Notes: generated by a model not told the origin, from the sequence alone. 31,876 nucleotides of DNA from Lentisphaeraceae bacterium (GCA_004555175.1 SFJE01000025.1:1-31876); one strand, 5' to 3'. Positions 13,407-22,684 are shown, counted from the stretch's first letter. Made by a program: numbers and translations.

Positions 13407-14726
13407 ATGAAACGGCTTTGGAGTGTTTTGGGCGCGGTGCTAGTGGCGGGTACGGTTGGCGCGCAGGAGGCAGTCACCGGAGCGGGAAGTACGCCCGCGG
13501 AGATTGTCTTCCGAGTGGACAACCTGTGGATTATGATTGCCGCAATGCTCGTCTTTATGATGAACCTGGGCTTTGCGACGGTGGAGTCGGGGTTGGCGCG
13601 GGCGAAGAACTGCACCAATATTCTCTTCAAGAACCTGCTGGTGCCGTGCATTGGCCTCTTGACCTACGCCCTCTGCGGCTTCGCGCTGATGTACCCCGGG
13701 GAGGCGAATTGGCTGTTGGGGCGCGTCATTGGCTTTGCTGGCTGGGGCGTCTCCGAACCCGGCACCGCCAACCTCATGCTCCACAATGGCGCTTACACCT
13801 ATTGGACCGACTTCCTCTTCCAAGGCATGTTCGCCGCGACGGCCGCCACCATCGTCTCGGGAGCCGTGGCCGAGCGCGTCAAGCTCAACTCCTTCCTCCT
13901 CTTCACCTGCCTCTACGCGGCGGTGGTCTACCCGCTCATCGGCTCCTGGGGCTGGGGCGGCGGCTGGCTGCAACAGATGGGCTTCCACGATCTAGCCGGC
14001 TCGGCCTTCGTCCACACCGTCGGCGGCGCGGGTGCGTTGGCGGGCGTCTTGCTCCTCGGTCCGCGTATTGGCAAGTATGATGCCTCGGGCCGTCCGCTCG
14101 CCATCCCCGGCCACAGCATGCCGCTGGCCACCATCGGCGTCTTCCTCCTCTGGTTTGGCTGGTTCGGCTTCAATGGCGGCAGCGTCTTCAGCGCGGACCC
14201 CCGGGGCGTGAGTTACGTGCTCGTCACCACCTCCCTCGGCGCCTGCACCGGCACGGTCTGTGCCATGCTAATGAGCCAACTCCTCCTCGGCAAGCCCGAC
14301 CTCTCAATGACCCTCAACGGCTGCCTCGTGGGCCTGGTGGCCATCACCGCCGGCGCCGACTGCGTCTCGATTCCCGCCTCGCTCGCCATCGGGGCCGTCG
14401 GCGGCGCGATGGTCGTCCCCGCTGTGATGATGTTCGACCGCTTGGGACTCGATGACCCCGTCGGCGCCCTCTCGGTCCACCTCTGCGGCGGCATCCTCGG
14501 CACCTTGGCCGTGGGCGTCTTCTCGCCGGAGTACGCCTTCACCACCCAACTCCTTGGCATCGCGGCGGTCTTCGCGGCGGCCTTCGCCTGCGCCCTCGCC
14601 CTCTTTGCCCTCCTCAAGGTGACCCTCGGCATCCGCGTGAGCGAGGCGGAGGAACTTCGCGGCCTCGACCTCGGCGAACATAACAACGAGGCCTATGCCG
14701 GCTTCCAGATCTTCACAAACCAATAA
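13407..14726 (+). CDS. amtB: Ammonium transporter (Amt/MEP/Rh family)
   Basis: 439 residues; ATG at 13407 with GGGAGGA 8 bases upstream. A cleavable signal peptide (MKRLWSVLGAVLVAGTVGA) precedes the eleven membrane helices, as in E. coli AmtB. The periplasmic-entry part includes LWIMIAAMLVFMMNLGFATVESGL and the Amt signature DFLFQGMFAATAATIVSGA. The twin pore histidines lie in FVHTVGGAGALAG and VHLCGGILGTLAVG. The cytoplasmic C-terminal tail has RVSEAEELRGLDLGEHNNEAY, the conserved segment that binds PII. The protein conducts ammonium/ammonia across the inner membrane and is expected to be blocked by the upstream-encoded PII protein when nitrogen is ample. A strong terminator follows. Confidence 0.95.
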   Translation: MKRLWSVLGAVLVAGTVGAQEAVTGAGSTPAEIVFRVDNLWIMIAAMLVFMMNLGFATVESGLARAKNCTNILFKNLLVPCIGLLTYALCGFALMYPGEANWLLGRVIGFAGWGVSEPGTANLMLHNGAYTYWTDFLFQGMFAATAATIVSGAVAERVKLNSFLLFTCLYAAVVYPLIGSWGWGGGWLQQMGFHDLAGSAFVHTVGGAGALAGVLLLGPRIGKYDASGRPLAIPGHSMPLATIGVFLLWFGWFGFNGGSVFSADPRGVSYVLVTTSLGACTGTVCAMLMSQLLLGKPDLSMTLNGCLVGLVAITAGADCVSIPASLAIGAVGGAMVVPAVMMFDRLGLDDPVGALSVHLCGGILGTLAVGVFSPEYAFTTQLLGIAAVFAAAFACALALFALLKVTLGIRVSEAEELRGLDLGEHNNEAYAGFQIFTNQ

Positions 14727-14756
14727 ACAAGATACAGTTCAATCTCTGACTACTGC

Positions 14757-14786
14757 AAGGCGGCGGGCATTGCCCGCCGCCTTTTT
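14757..14786 (+). terminator. Rho-independent terminator of glnK-amtB
   Basis: A 12-bp perfect stem AAGGCGGCGGGC (14757-14768) / GCCCGCCGCCTT (14772-14783) with a 3-base loop ATT runs into a T tract (14782-14786). It starts 31 bases after the amtB stop. Confidence 0.93.
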
Positions 14787-14821
14787 AAGGTCGCTACGCC
14801 CCGCGCGGTGAAGCAAGCCCG

Positions 14822-14856
14822 ACACCCTTATCCCGGAAATTCCGGGATAAGGGTGT
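14822..14856. repeat. 35-base perfect palindrome
   Basis: ACACCCTTATCCCGGAA (14822-14838) and its exact reverse complement (14840-14856) flank a single A. As RNA it would be a long, stable hairpin without a T run on the plus strand; as DNA it could be a dyad binding site or cruciform. It lies 36 bases after the amtB terminator, outside any gene. Confidence 0.9.
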
Positions 14857-14936
14857 GCCGAAGGAAAGGAACGGCGGCGCGGATTATCACGCGGCGCGGA
14901 GAGAACTAACCGCTCGGCGGAGCGCAACTAATAAGA

Positions 14937-14980
14937 CCCCGTCTTATTGGCAACAAGGCCCCGTCTTATTGGCAACAAGG
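14937..14980. repeat. Exact tandem duplication of a 22-base unit
   Basis: The unit starting CCCCGTCTTATTGGCAAC occupies 14937-14958 and 14959-14980 without mismatch. The bases before it form AATAAGACCCCGTCTTATT, a palindrome. AAGGCCCCG (14955-14963) pairs with CGGGGCCTT (14981-14989), so the array closes in a hairpin followed by ATT. An AACTAA pair 22 bases apart (14904, 14926) lies just upstream. Confidence 0.9.
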
Positions 14981-15016
14981 CGGGGCCTTATTCATTCAAG
15001 TCGCTCGGGAAGCGAG

Positions 15017-15043
15017 TTAACCTAGCGCGGAGTGTGATATGAT
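15017..15043 (+). promoter_or_regulatory. Extended -10 promoter without an obvious gene
   Basis: TATGAT (15038-15043) preceded by TGTGA fits the TGTGNTATANT pattern; TTAACC (15017-15022) sits 15 bases upstream, the same geometry as the GH89 promoter. Transcription would begin near 15050, about 137 bases before the lipoprotein ATG. It could give a longer lipoprotein leader or a small RNA. Confidence 0.5.
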
Positions 15044-15085
15044 GGCGGTGCTTGAACGGTTGAAACTGTCTAATGTGAAAGGAGT

Positions 15086-15109
15086 ATGACACATCCAGCA
15101 AGGGTTTAA
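15086..15109 (+). other. Possible 7-codon leader peptide (MTHPARV)
   Basis: An ATG at 15086 lies right behind AAAGGAG, one of the better ribosome-binding sites in the window but at only one base spacing, and reads MTHPARV then stop. It is downstream of the promoter at 15038 and upstream of the lipoprotein gene. The spacing is poor and no attenuator is obvious, so this is only a possibility. Confidence 0.2.
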
Positions 15110-15134
15110 CCGGCGAAGCAAGCCCGAAAAAGTG

Positions 15135-15165
15135 TTGCGCCAGTGCAAGGAAGATGTGTTATTAT
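15135..15165 (+). promoter_or_regulatory. Candidate promoter of the lipoprotein gene
   Basis: TATTAT (15160-15165) preceded by TGTG, with TTGCGC (15135-15140) 19 bases upstream. The start would be near 15172, just before GAAAGG, the ribosome-binding site of the gene at 15187. Confidence 0.4.
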
Positions 15166-15186
15166 AGGTAACGAAAGGTTGCAGAG

Positions 15187-15822
15187 ATGAACAACACTTA
15201 CCCCCTTTTCTTCTTGATGGTTTTGGTGGCGATTTGGACGGCCGGGTGCACCCAGACACAGGGCGCCGCGGCGACTGAAGCGCCAGCACAGACGGTGGTT
15301 GCGGAGGTGCCTTCGCCCTTGACGCAATGGCTTGCGCAAGCCGAAGCCCCAGCGCAGGTGGTCTGCTCAGTGCCGCAGGAGTCTGCCCCTTCGGCGGTGG
15401 CGGATTTCAATGCGATCTCCGAGAAGGTCTTTGCTATCTATCAACGCGTCTACCAGGACGCGCAGGACACGGCCGCCGGCAAGGGCGCCGACTTGCAGAC
15501 GGCGCTAGCGGCGGTGGCCGAGAAGGTTCAGAATCTGCCAGATGCCGAGCAGCGCGCGGCCATTCAGGCAGCGATTACCGCTAACTATCAGGCCACGATG
15601 CGTGAAATTGAGGCGCAGTCGAAGGCCTTGGCGAACTATACCGAAAACTTGAGTGCCGATGGTTCAATTTCCAACATTACCAACCGCTTGGCCCAAAATG
15701 CCACGCGCCTGAAACTCGGTGGCGACACGGTCAAGTTGGGTAAGCAACTGAAGGCCGCTGGCGAGGGGGCTTCGGTGATTTTGCGTAGCCGTATTGAGGC
15801 CACGCAGCCGGCCGCGCAGTAA
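15187..15822 (+). CDS. Predicted lipoprotein, unknown function
   Basis: 211 residues. The N-terminus is a type II signal: MNNTYPLFFLMVLVAIWTAGC with lipobox TAGC, lipidation at Cys21. An Ala/Pro/Val-rich linker (22-75) follows. The rest (about 75-200) is predicted almost wholly helical, rich in Ala, Gln, Glu and Lys (AVAEKVQNLPDAEQRAAIQA, IEAQSKALANYTENL, LKLGGDTVKLGKQLKAAGEG), so it may form a helical bundle or coiled coil under the membrane. I recognise no family. AAAGG lies 9 bases before the ATG. It appears to be a single-gene unit; the next gene has its own promoter. Confidence 0.8.
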   Translation: MNNTYPLFFLMVLVAIWTAGCTQTQGAAATEAPAQTVVAEVPSPLTQWLAQAEAPAQVVCSVPQESAPSAVADFNAISEKVFAIYQRVYQDAQDTAAGKGADLQTALAAVAEKVQNLPDAEQRAAIQAAITANYQATMREIEAQSKALANYTENLSADGSISNITNRLAQNATRLKLGGDTVKLGKQLKAAGEGASVILRSRIEATQPAAQ

Positions 15823-15866
15823 TTTTCGCCGCGCCACGCTCCCGGGCAATGCGCGGGGGAATGTGG

Positions 15867-15872
15867 TAGAAT
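15867..15872 (+). promoter_or_regulatory. -10 element of the metallophosphoesterase-ettA operon (leaderless)
   Basis: TAGAAT preceded by TGTGG. The last base is 6 bases before the ATG at 15879, so transcription would start at or next to the start codon. No Shine-Dalgarno sequence precedes the ATG, and the bases between (GGCGGT) are nearly the same as those before the marC ATG. Confidence 0.6.
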
Positions 15873-15878
15873 GGCGGT

Positions 15879-16574
15879 ATGATTTGGATAACGGGCGATA
15901 AGCACGGCGACTTTACGGAAGTGGAGGCGTTCTGCCGAGAGTGGCAGACGCAGTTGAGCGATGTGCTCATTATCCTCGGCGATGCGGGCATTAACTACTT
16001 CCAAGATGCGCGCGCATTAGCCCTCAAGCAGCACTTGGCGCAGCTGCCCATTACCCTCTTTTGCGTCCACGGCAACCACGAGGCGCGGCCGGAGACGGTG
16101 GCTGGCTACGAGCTGCAGCCGGGCTTTGGGGGGCAGGTCTATGTGGATCCACGCTTTCCCAATCAGGTCTTCCCGGTGGATGGGGAGCTCTACACGCTCG
16201 GCCGGCAACGGGTGTTGGTTATTGGCGGGGCCTACTCGGTCGATAAGTTCTACCGCCTCTTGAACCACTGGGCGTGGTTCGAGGACGAGCAGCCCTCGCC
16301 CGAAATCCGCGCCCGAGCGGAGGCGGCGGCCGCGCGCGCGAATTGGCAGGTGGATGCGGTCCTCTCGCACACCTGCCCGCTCTCGCAAGTGCCGCGCGAG
16401 AAGTTGCCGCCGCTGGGCAGTCAGGTGGAGCTTGATCAGAGCACGGAGAAGTGGTTGGAGACGCTACGCGAGAAGCTGACCTTCGGCCACTGGTTCGCCG
16501 GGCATTACCATCTCGACTACGCAGTCGAGAACTTCACCTTTCTCTTTCACCAATTTCTTGTCTTCGACGTTTAA
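15879..16574 (+). CDS. Calcineurin-like metallophosphoesterase family protein
   Basis: 231 residues. The dinuclear metal-site motifs are in order: GDKHGD (Asp7, His9), LGDAG (Asp35), GNHE (residues 65-68), a histidine in LSHTCP, and the final GHYHLD. The family hydrolyses phosphomono- or diesters; the substrate here cannot be inferred. No signal peptide, so cytoplasmic. The ATG lies at the expected transcription start, suggesting leaderless translation. ettA begins 18 bases after the stop behind its own AAAGGAG. Confidence 0.88.
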   Translation: MIWITGDKHGDFTEVEAFCREWQTQLSDVLIILGDAGINYFQDARALALKQHLAQLPITLFCVHGNHEARPETVAGYELQPGFGGQVYVDPRFPNQVFPVDGELYTLGRQRVLVIGGAYSVDKFYRLLNHWAWFEDEQPSPEIRARAEAAAARANWQVDAVLSHTCPLSQVPREKLPPLGSQVELDQSTEKWLETLREKLTFGHWFAGHYHLDYAVENFTFLFHQFLVFDV

Positions 16575-16592
16575 CCCAAAGGAGTCCGACGC

Positions 16593-18248
<1,656 letters not shown>

Positions 18249-18257
18249 AGCCACCTG

Positions 18258-18941
18258 ATGCTCGACCTCGACCTGCAAGCGCGCATCGAGCGCCGGCTCG
18301 AGGACGGTGAACACCTCGTCTGGTACGCCAAGCCGCGCCCAAGCGCTTGGTTCCCCAAGTGGCCGGTGGTTGTCTCGGCCGGTATCTTCTGGTGTTGTCT
18401 GCTGGCCTGGACGCTCTGGAGTGTCCTAAGCCCTTCGACTGTGCCAGTCGAGGGACGCACCGTCATCGTCTTCAAGGTCATCACCGACGCGACTTCCTTC
18501 ACCGAACGCCTCGCCCGCAGCACCTTTCTCCTGCCCTTCTTCGCCATCGGCATCGGGATGATCCTCTCGCCCCTCTGGCACTGGCTCTGGAGCGTTAGGG
18601 TCATCTATGCCGTCACTGACCGGCGCGCACTCTATGTCGGGGGGCGCCTCGGCACGCGCTCTATCCGCGCTGCCAACTTCCTCGCGCCCCGCTGCGTCAA
18701 TCACCGCAACGGCCTCTCGGATCTCTTCTTCTTCCTCGAGGTTGCTACCGTCAATCGCTTCACCAACGCTCCCACCTCGACTTACTTGGAGGGCTTCCGC
18801 AATCTCCCTGCTGCCGAAGCCCCCGCCGCCGAGGCCGCCCTGCGCGCGCTCTACGCCCAAGCCCACCCTGACAAGCCGCTCCGCAAGTGCAACTTCCGCA
18901 TTACCCGGCGCGCGGAAACACCTTCGCGCAAGTCGCAGTGA
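18258..18941 (+). CDS. Membrane protein with PH-like domain, unknown function
   Basis: 227 residues. Two hydrophobic segments (about 35-58, WPVVVSAGIFWCCLLAWTLW, and 88-112, LLPFFAIGIGMILSPLWHW) flank an extracytoplasmic loop. After them comes VIYAVTDRRALYVGG, the hallmark strand turn of bacterial PH-like domains (the YdbS/bPH type), followed by RNGLSDLFFFLE. An N-terminal ERRLEDGEHLVWYAKPRP, also common in such proteins, precedes the first span. The ATG is 9 bases after the ettA stop, so it is probably the last gene of that operon. No precise role can be assigned. Confidence 0.75.
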   Translation: MLDLDLQARIERRLEDGEHLVWYAKPRPSAWFPKWPVVVSAGIFWCCLLAWTLWSVLSPSTVPVEGRTVIVFKVITDATSFTERLARSTFLLPFFAIGIGMILSPLWHWLWSVRVIYAVTDRRALYVGGRLGTRSIRAANFLAPRCVNHRNGLSDLFFFLEVATVNRFTNAPTSTYLEGFRNLPAAEAPAAEAALRALYAQAHPDKPLRKCNFRITRRAETPSRKSQ

Positions 18942-19042
18942 TGCGCGCGGAAAACCCGGAGAGCCTGGGAGCGCACCTCGCGCCACGAAGGCACCCTTCA
19001 CGGCCTAAAGAGCTTCCGCGAAGCGGGGGCCTGGCGAGGGTT

Positions 19043-19072
19043 TTTGCGTGGGCGCGTGGACTGTGCTATACT
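19043..19072 (+). promoter_or_regulatory. Promoter of the exbB operon
   Basis: TATACT (19067-19072) preceded by TGTGC; TTTGCG (19043-19048) is a possible weak -35 at 18 bases. Transcription would start near 19079. AAAGGA lies between this point and the ATG at 19099. Confidence 0.6.
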
Positions 19073-19098
19073 GCGCGGCTAATTGAAAGGAACCGAAG

Positions 19099-19773
19099 AT
19101 GACTTTTGGCTTTTTAGCAGAGATGGCGAGTGCGCAGTTGACGTTGATGCAGGCTTGGCAGGACGGCGGGTGGCTGATGTGGGTGCTGCTGGCGATGAGT
19201 GTGGCCGGCGTGACCTGTTGCCTTTATTTCTTGGCGACGCTCCGGGTTGGCGCGGTGGTGCCGGTGCGGTTGCGGCGGGATTTGCCCAAGTATCTCTTGG
19301 AGGATGACCCGAACGAGGCGCGGCGCTTGTGTGAGGATAAGCCCTCGCCGCTCTCCTCGGTGATGCTGGCGACGCTCGAGGCTATTCGTAATGCGCCTAA
19401 GGCCGATGCCGAGCTGATTGCGAAGGTGGCCGAGGCCGAGGGCGCGCGTCAGGCCGAGCAGATTCAGGGGCGGACGCAGTGGCTGCTGGATATCGCCACG
19501 ATTGCGCCGATGGTCGGTCTGCTGGGAACGGTCTTTGGCATGTTGCAGGCCTTCGGGGCGGTGGCCTCGGATGTGGCGGCGGCGAAGCCGACATTGCTGG
19601 CTGCGGGCGTTTCCAAGGCGATTGTGACGACCATCTTTGGTCTCTTGGTGGCGATTCCGGCGATGGCCTTCTACGCTTACTTCCGCCGCCGGGCCGGGCG
19701 TATTATCTCGGCGCTTGAGGGGGCGTGCGCGGAGTTGGTGGCGGTGTTGGGCAGCAAGCACGCGCAGGAATAA
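19099..19773 (+). CDS. exbB: MotA/TolQ/ExbB-family proton channel
   Basis: 224 residues. Three membrane spans: one near the N-terminus (about 25-48, GGWLMWVLLAMSVAGV), a cytoplasmic stretch with the conserved IAKVAEAEGARQAEQIQG region, then LLDIATIAPMVGLLGTVFGM, the diagnostic ExbB/TolQ helix, and TIFGLLVAIPAMAFYAYF. Together with ExbD it converts proton-motive force into work on an outer-membrane partner. exbD follows after 3 bases. No tonB gene, porin or Tol/Pal gene is present nearby, so whether this is a TonB or Tol-type system cannot be told. Confidence 0.9.
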   Translation: MTFGFLAEMASAQLTLMQAWQDGGWLMWVLLAMSVAGVTCCLYFLATLRVGAVVPVRLRRDLPKYLLEDDPNEARRLCEDKPSPLSSVMLATLEAIRNAPKADAELIAKVAEAEGARQAEQIQGRTQWLLDIATIAPMVGLLGTVFGMLQAFGAVASDVAAAKPTLLAAGVSKAIVTTIFGLLVAIPAMAFYAYFRRRAGRIISALEGACAELVAVLGSKHAQE

Positions 19774-19776
19774 GAT

Positions 19777-20238
19777 ATGAACTTCCGCAAGCGCGGCGGC
19801 GCGTTGCCGCAATTTCAAATGACGGCGATGATGGACATCGTCTTCCTGCTTCTGTGCTTCTTCATCACCTCGTCGGTCTTCTCGCAGTGGGAGTGCGAGG
19901 TGGATTTGACGCTCCCTTCGGCGAAGTCGGGCCAGAGCTCCACGCGTCTGCCCGGGGAGATTATCCTGAACGTCTCGCGCGATGGCACGGTGACGGTCAA
20001 TCAACGCAGCTTCCGGGGGGAGGAGTTGGACGCGCTCTTGAAGAAGGTGTCGGGGTATTTGCCCGGGCAGCCGGTGATTGTGCGCGCGGATAAGGGGACG
20101 GCCTACGGGGACTTTATGCGGGTGGTGGATGCCTGCAAGGGGGCGGGGATTGCGGAGATTTCGCTGGCGACGGCCGAGGCCCCCGAGGTGTCGCTTGAGG
20201 CGTTGCCGGAGTTGCCCCCGCCAGCGTTGGAAAGGTAG
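19777..20238 (+). CDS. exbD: ExbD/TolR-family biopolymer transport protein
   Basis: 153 residues. The N-terminal segment QFQMTAMMDIVFLLLCFFIT holds the single membrane span with the essential proton-carrying aspartate (Asp20) in the M-D-I-VFLL pattern. The periplasmic part carries the family's ILNVSRDGTVTVNQ strand, LDALLKKVSGYLPGQPVIVRAD and a YGDFMRVVDACKGAGIAEIS helix. A short Glu/Pro/Leu-rich tail ends the protein. Coupled by 3 bases to exbB. Confidence 0.9.
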   Translation: MNFRKRGGALPQFQMTAMMDIVFLLLCFFITSSVFSQWECEVDLTLPSAKSGQSSTRLPGEIILNVSRDGTVTVNQRSFRGEELDALLKKVSGYLPGQPVIVRADKGTAYGDFMRVVDACKGAGIAEISLATAEAPEVSLEALPELPPPALER

Positions 20239-20244
20239 GCGGCG

Positions 20245-20544
20245 ATGAGTGCGTGGTTCTTTGAGGCGGCAATGTTGGTGGTCTTCGGCTTCAGTTGGCC
20301 GGCCTCGATTTACAAGTCGCTCAAGACGCGCTTTGTGCGCGGGAAGTCGCCGTGCTTTATGTTTATCGTCCTCTTCGGCTACACCTGTGGGATTGTTCAC
20401 AAGGTGCTCAATCCGCCGGCGGCTGATGCGGGCTTCTTGGCTCAGCACATGATTGCGCTCTATGCGCTGGATATGGCGCTGGTGACCACGGATTTGACGC
20501 TCTACTTCCTCTTCCGGAAGAACGAGGCGCCCCGGCAACGGTAA
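20245..20544 (+). CDS. Small membrane protein, PQ-loop/SemiSWEET-like half transporter
   Basis: 99 residues with three predicted spans: FEAAMLVVFGFSWPASIY, CFMFIVLFGYTCGIVHKVL and LYALDMALVTTDLTLYFLF. The pattern SWPASIYKSLKTR followed by GKSP recalls the first helix and loop of PQ-loop proteins, with WP in place of PQ. Three spans and about 100 residues match a half transporter such as SemiSWEET. The assignment is tentative and no substrate is suggested. It lies 6 bases after exbD and 12 before the BASS transporter. Confidence 0.6.
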   Translation: MSAWFFEAAMLVVFGFSWPASIYKSLKTRFVRGKSPCFMFIVLFGYTCGIVHKVLNPPAADAGFLAQHMIALYALDMALVTTDLTLYFLFRKNEAPRQR

Positions 20545-20556
20545 GGGGGCGCGGCG

Positions 20557-21486
20557 ATGGGCGCGTTCTGGCAGAAGCTTCGCAGTTCTAACCGGGCGGT
20601 GATGTTGGTGGTGTGCTTTGCCGCCGGGTGGCTCTGCCCGGGGTTGGCGGCTCTGAAGTGGCTGATGCCCTGGTGCCTGGTTTATATGCTCACCGTGGTC
20701 TTCCTGCGGATGGACTACACCCCGCGCGCGGTGCGTCCGCAGCATTGGGCAATCTTGGCCGCGAATATCGCCTTGCCCTTTGCCCTTTGGGCGGCGATGA
20801 ATGCCCTGGGCGTGCCCGAGCGCTTTGGTCAGGTGGCCTTCTTTACGGCCATCACGCCTACGGCCACCTCCGCGCCGGTGATCGTGAACTTTTTGGGTGG
20901 GAGCATTACCTTTGCCTCGGCGGGCTTTCTGCTGAGCGCGCTGCTGGTGAGTGCGGTGCTGCCGCTGGCGGTGCCGTTGGTGCTCCACTGCCCGGCGTGG
21001 CAGGTGGTGCCCTTCCTGATCCAGCGCGTCTGTCTGGTCTCGCTCTTGCCCCTTGGGGTGGCGATGGGGTTGCGGCGGCTCTTCGGCGAGCGAGCCCGGC
21101 AGGTGGGCGCGCGGCTAACGGCCTCCACGCTTTACGCTTGGATGCTCTTGGTGGTCATTATCGCTGCCTCCGCCTCCGACACCCTCGCCCGCCATGCGGC
21201 CGAGTTCCCGCGCTCGGACATCCTTTGGGTGCTCTTGATTGACCTCTTCCTCTGCGTCTTCCAGTTCGCGCTGGGGGCAGCGATGGGTTCCCCCCGGCAC
21301 ATCCGCGAGTGCTCCCAGCTCTTGGGGCAGAAGAACACCTCCTACACCACCTACCTGGCCTTTGCCTGCGATGCCCCCTTCGCCGCCCTCGGCCCGGCCT
21401 TCTACGTCTTTTTCCATAACGCCTGGAACGGCTTGCAACTGATGTTGCACGACCGCGCGGCCGCCAAACCCCGGAGAACGCTATGA
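20557..21486 (+). CDS. Bile acid:sodium symporter (BASS)-family transporter
   Basis: 309 residues, about nine or ten spans. Landmarks of the SBF/BASS fold include the unwound crossing segment FFTAITPTATSAPVIVNFLG and the second half's SQLLGQKNTSYTTYLAF, where the family usually shows a Gly-Asn/Gln-rich break. The C-terminus ends in a basic tail. BASS members carry bile acids, pantoate or other organic anions with Na+; the substrate is not predictable here. Its stop overlaps the ATG of the methyltransferase gene by four bases (ATGA, 21483-21486). Confidence 0.75.
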   Translation: MGAFWQKLRSSNRAVMLVVCFAAGWLCPGLAALKWLMPWCLVYMLTVVFLRMDYTPRAVRPQHWAILAANIALPFALWAAMNALGVPERFGQVAFFTAITPTATSAPVIVNFLGGSITFASAGFLLSALLVSAVLPLAVPLVLHCPAWQVVPFLIQRVCLVSLLPLGVAMGLRRLFGERARQVGARLTASTLYAWMLLVVIIAASASDTLARHAAEFPRSDILWVLLIDLFLCVFQFALGAAMGSPRHIRECSQLLGQKNTSYTTYLAFACDAPFAALGPAFYVFFHNAWNGLQLMLHDRAAAKPRRTL

Positions 21487-22673
21487 AAATCGTCCGCCTC
21501 AAAGCTAAACGCGATTATCCCACCCGGATGGGCCACCCGTGGATCTTCTCGGGCGCGGTGGACTCCGTCTCGCGCGAGCCGAGAGTGGGGGAGACCGTCC
21601 TCGTCACTGATGCCGCAGGCGAGGCGCTCGGGATGGGCGCGTGGTCGCCCGCCTCGCAAATCCGCGTGCGGATGTGGCACACTCAGGGGCAACTACCGGT
21701 GGATGAAGGCTTCTTCCGCGACCGCATTGCAGCCGCCTTGGCCGTGCGCGAGACGATGGGCGAGCGCTTTGCCACCGATGCGCTGCGCCTGGTCAATGCC
21801 GAGGCCGATGGATTGCCCGGCGTGACGGTTGACCGCTATGGCGAGACGCTCGTGGGGCAGTTCACCACCGCCGGCGCCGAGGCACAGAAGCCGCTCCTGA
21901 CGCGCCTGCTGATGGAGGCGACCGGGGCGGCCAGCTTCTACGAGCGCAGCGATGGTGAGAGCCGCAAGCACGAGGGTCTCGAGCCCGCCACCGGCCTCCT
22001 TGCCGGTGCCGAACCGCCCGAGCGCATCACGATTCACGAAGGGCCCGTGGCCTACGAAGTGGATGTCCGCAGTGGCCATAAGACCGGCTTCTACCTCGAT
22101 CAGCGCGAGAACCGCCGCCTCATCGCCGCCTACGCCGCCGGGCGAACGGTCCTCAACGCCTTCTCCTACACCGGGGGCTTTGGCGTGGCCGCGCAGGCCG
22201 CCGGAGCCCAGGCCGTCACGCACATTGACCTCTCGGCCCCGGCCTTGGCTCAGGCTCGGCGCAATGCCGACTTGAACCCCGGTGCCGACAGCTGCCAGGT
22301 CGACTTCGTCCAAGGCAATGTCTTCCAAGAGCTGCGGGCGTTGCGCGACCGGGCGCGCTCCTTTGGATTGGTCGTCCTCGATCCGCCCAAGTTCGCCGAG
22401 ACGCGTAGCCAGACCCCCAAGGCCCTGCGCGGCTACAAGGACATCAACCTCCTTGGCCTAAAGCTCGTTGAAAAGGGCGGCCTGCTGGCCACCTTCTCCT
22501 GCTCGGGCGCCATCGATCCGGCCCTCTTCCGCCGCGTGGTGGCCGAGGCCGCGCACGATGCCGGCCGCTCGGTCCGCATCCTCCACGAATTGCGTCAGGC
22601 GCCCGACCACGTCGAGGCGCTCACCTTCCCCGAAGGCCTCTACCTCAAGGGCCTGCTCTGTGAAGTTCAATAA
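21483..22673 (+). CDS. rlmI: Class I SAM-dependent rRNA methyltransferase (RlmI-like)
   Basis: 396 residues, as in E. coli RlmI (m5C1962 of 23S rRNA). An N-terminal PUA domain (residues 1-75, RDYPTRMGHPWIFSGAV) is followed by a linking domain (to ~185) and the Rossmann methyltransferase: GHKTGFYLDQRENR, VLNAFSYTGGFGVAA (SAM-binding glycine loop), VLDPPKF (motif IV) and ATFSCSGA with the catalytic cysteine (motif VI). The exact target base is inferred from the family. Translationally coupled to the transporter upstream. Confidence 0.88.
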   Translation: MKIVRLKAKRDYPTRMGHPWIFSGAVDSVSREPRVGETVLVTDAAGEALGMGAWSPASQIRVRMWHTQGQLPVDEGFFRDRIAAALAVRETMGERFATDALRLVNAEADGLPGVTVDRYGETLVGQFTTAGAEAQKPLLTRLLMEATGAASFYERSDGESRKHEGLEPATGLLAGAEPPERITIHEGPVAYEVDVRSGHKTGFYLDQRENRRLIAAYAAGRTVLNAFSYTGGFGVAAQAAGAQAVTHIDLSAPALAQARRNADLNPGADSCQVDFVQGNVFQELRALRDRARSFGLVVLDPPKFAETRSQTPKALRGYKDINLLGLKLVEKGGLLATFSCSGAIDPALFRRVVAEAAHDAGRSVRILHELRQAPDHVEALTFPEGLYLKGLLCEVQ

Positions 22674-22684
22674 GGTCTTCCGCT

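Larger units (their letters stand above)
14727..15186. other. Intergenic region between amtB and the lipoprotein gene
   Basis: About 460 bases, no convincing gene. It holds the amtB terminator (14757-14786), a 35-base perfect palindrome (14822-14856), a 22-base tandem array (14937-14980), an extended -10 promoter (15038-15043), a 7-codon frame with a good ribosome-binding site (15086-15109) and the lipoprotein promoter (about 15135-15165). Confidence 0.7.

Noticed and set aside
14937..14980. CRISPR array
   Set aside because: The 22-base units are directly adjacent without spacers, only two or three per site, and no cas gene is in the window.
19114..20988. 624-codon minus-strand open frame opposite exbB, exbD and the transporters
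   Set aside because: Arg/His/Gln-rich sequence of the kind produced by reading a G+C-rich gene backwards. It spans four real plus-strand genes.
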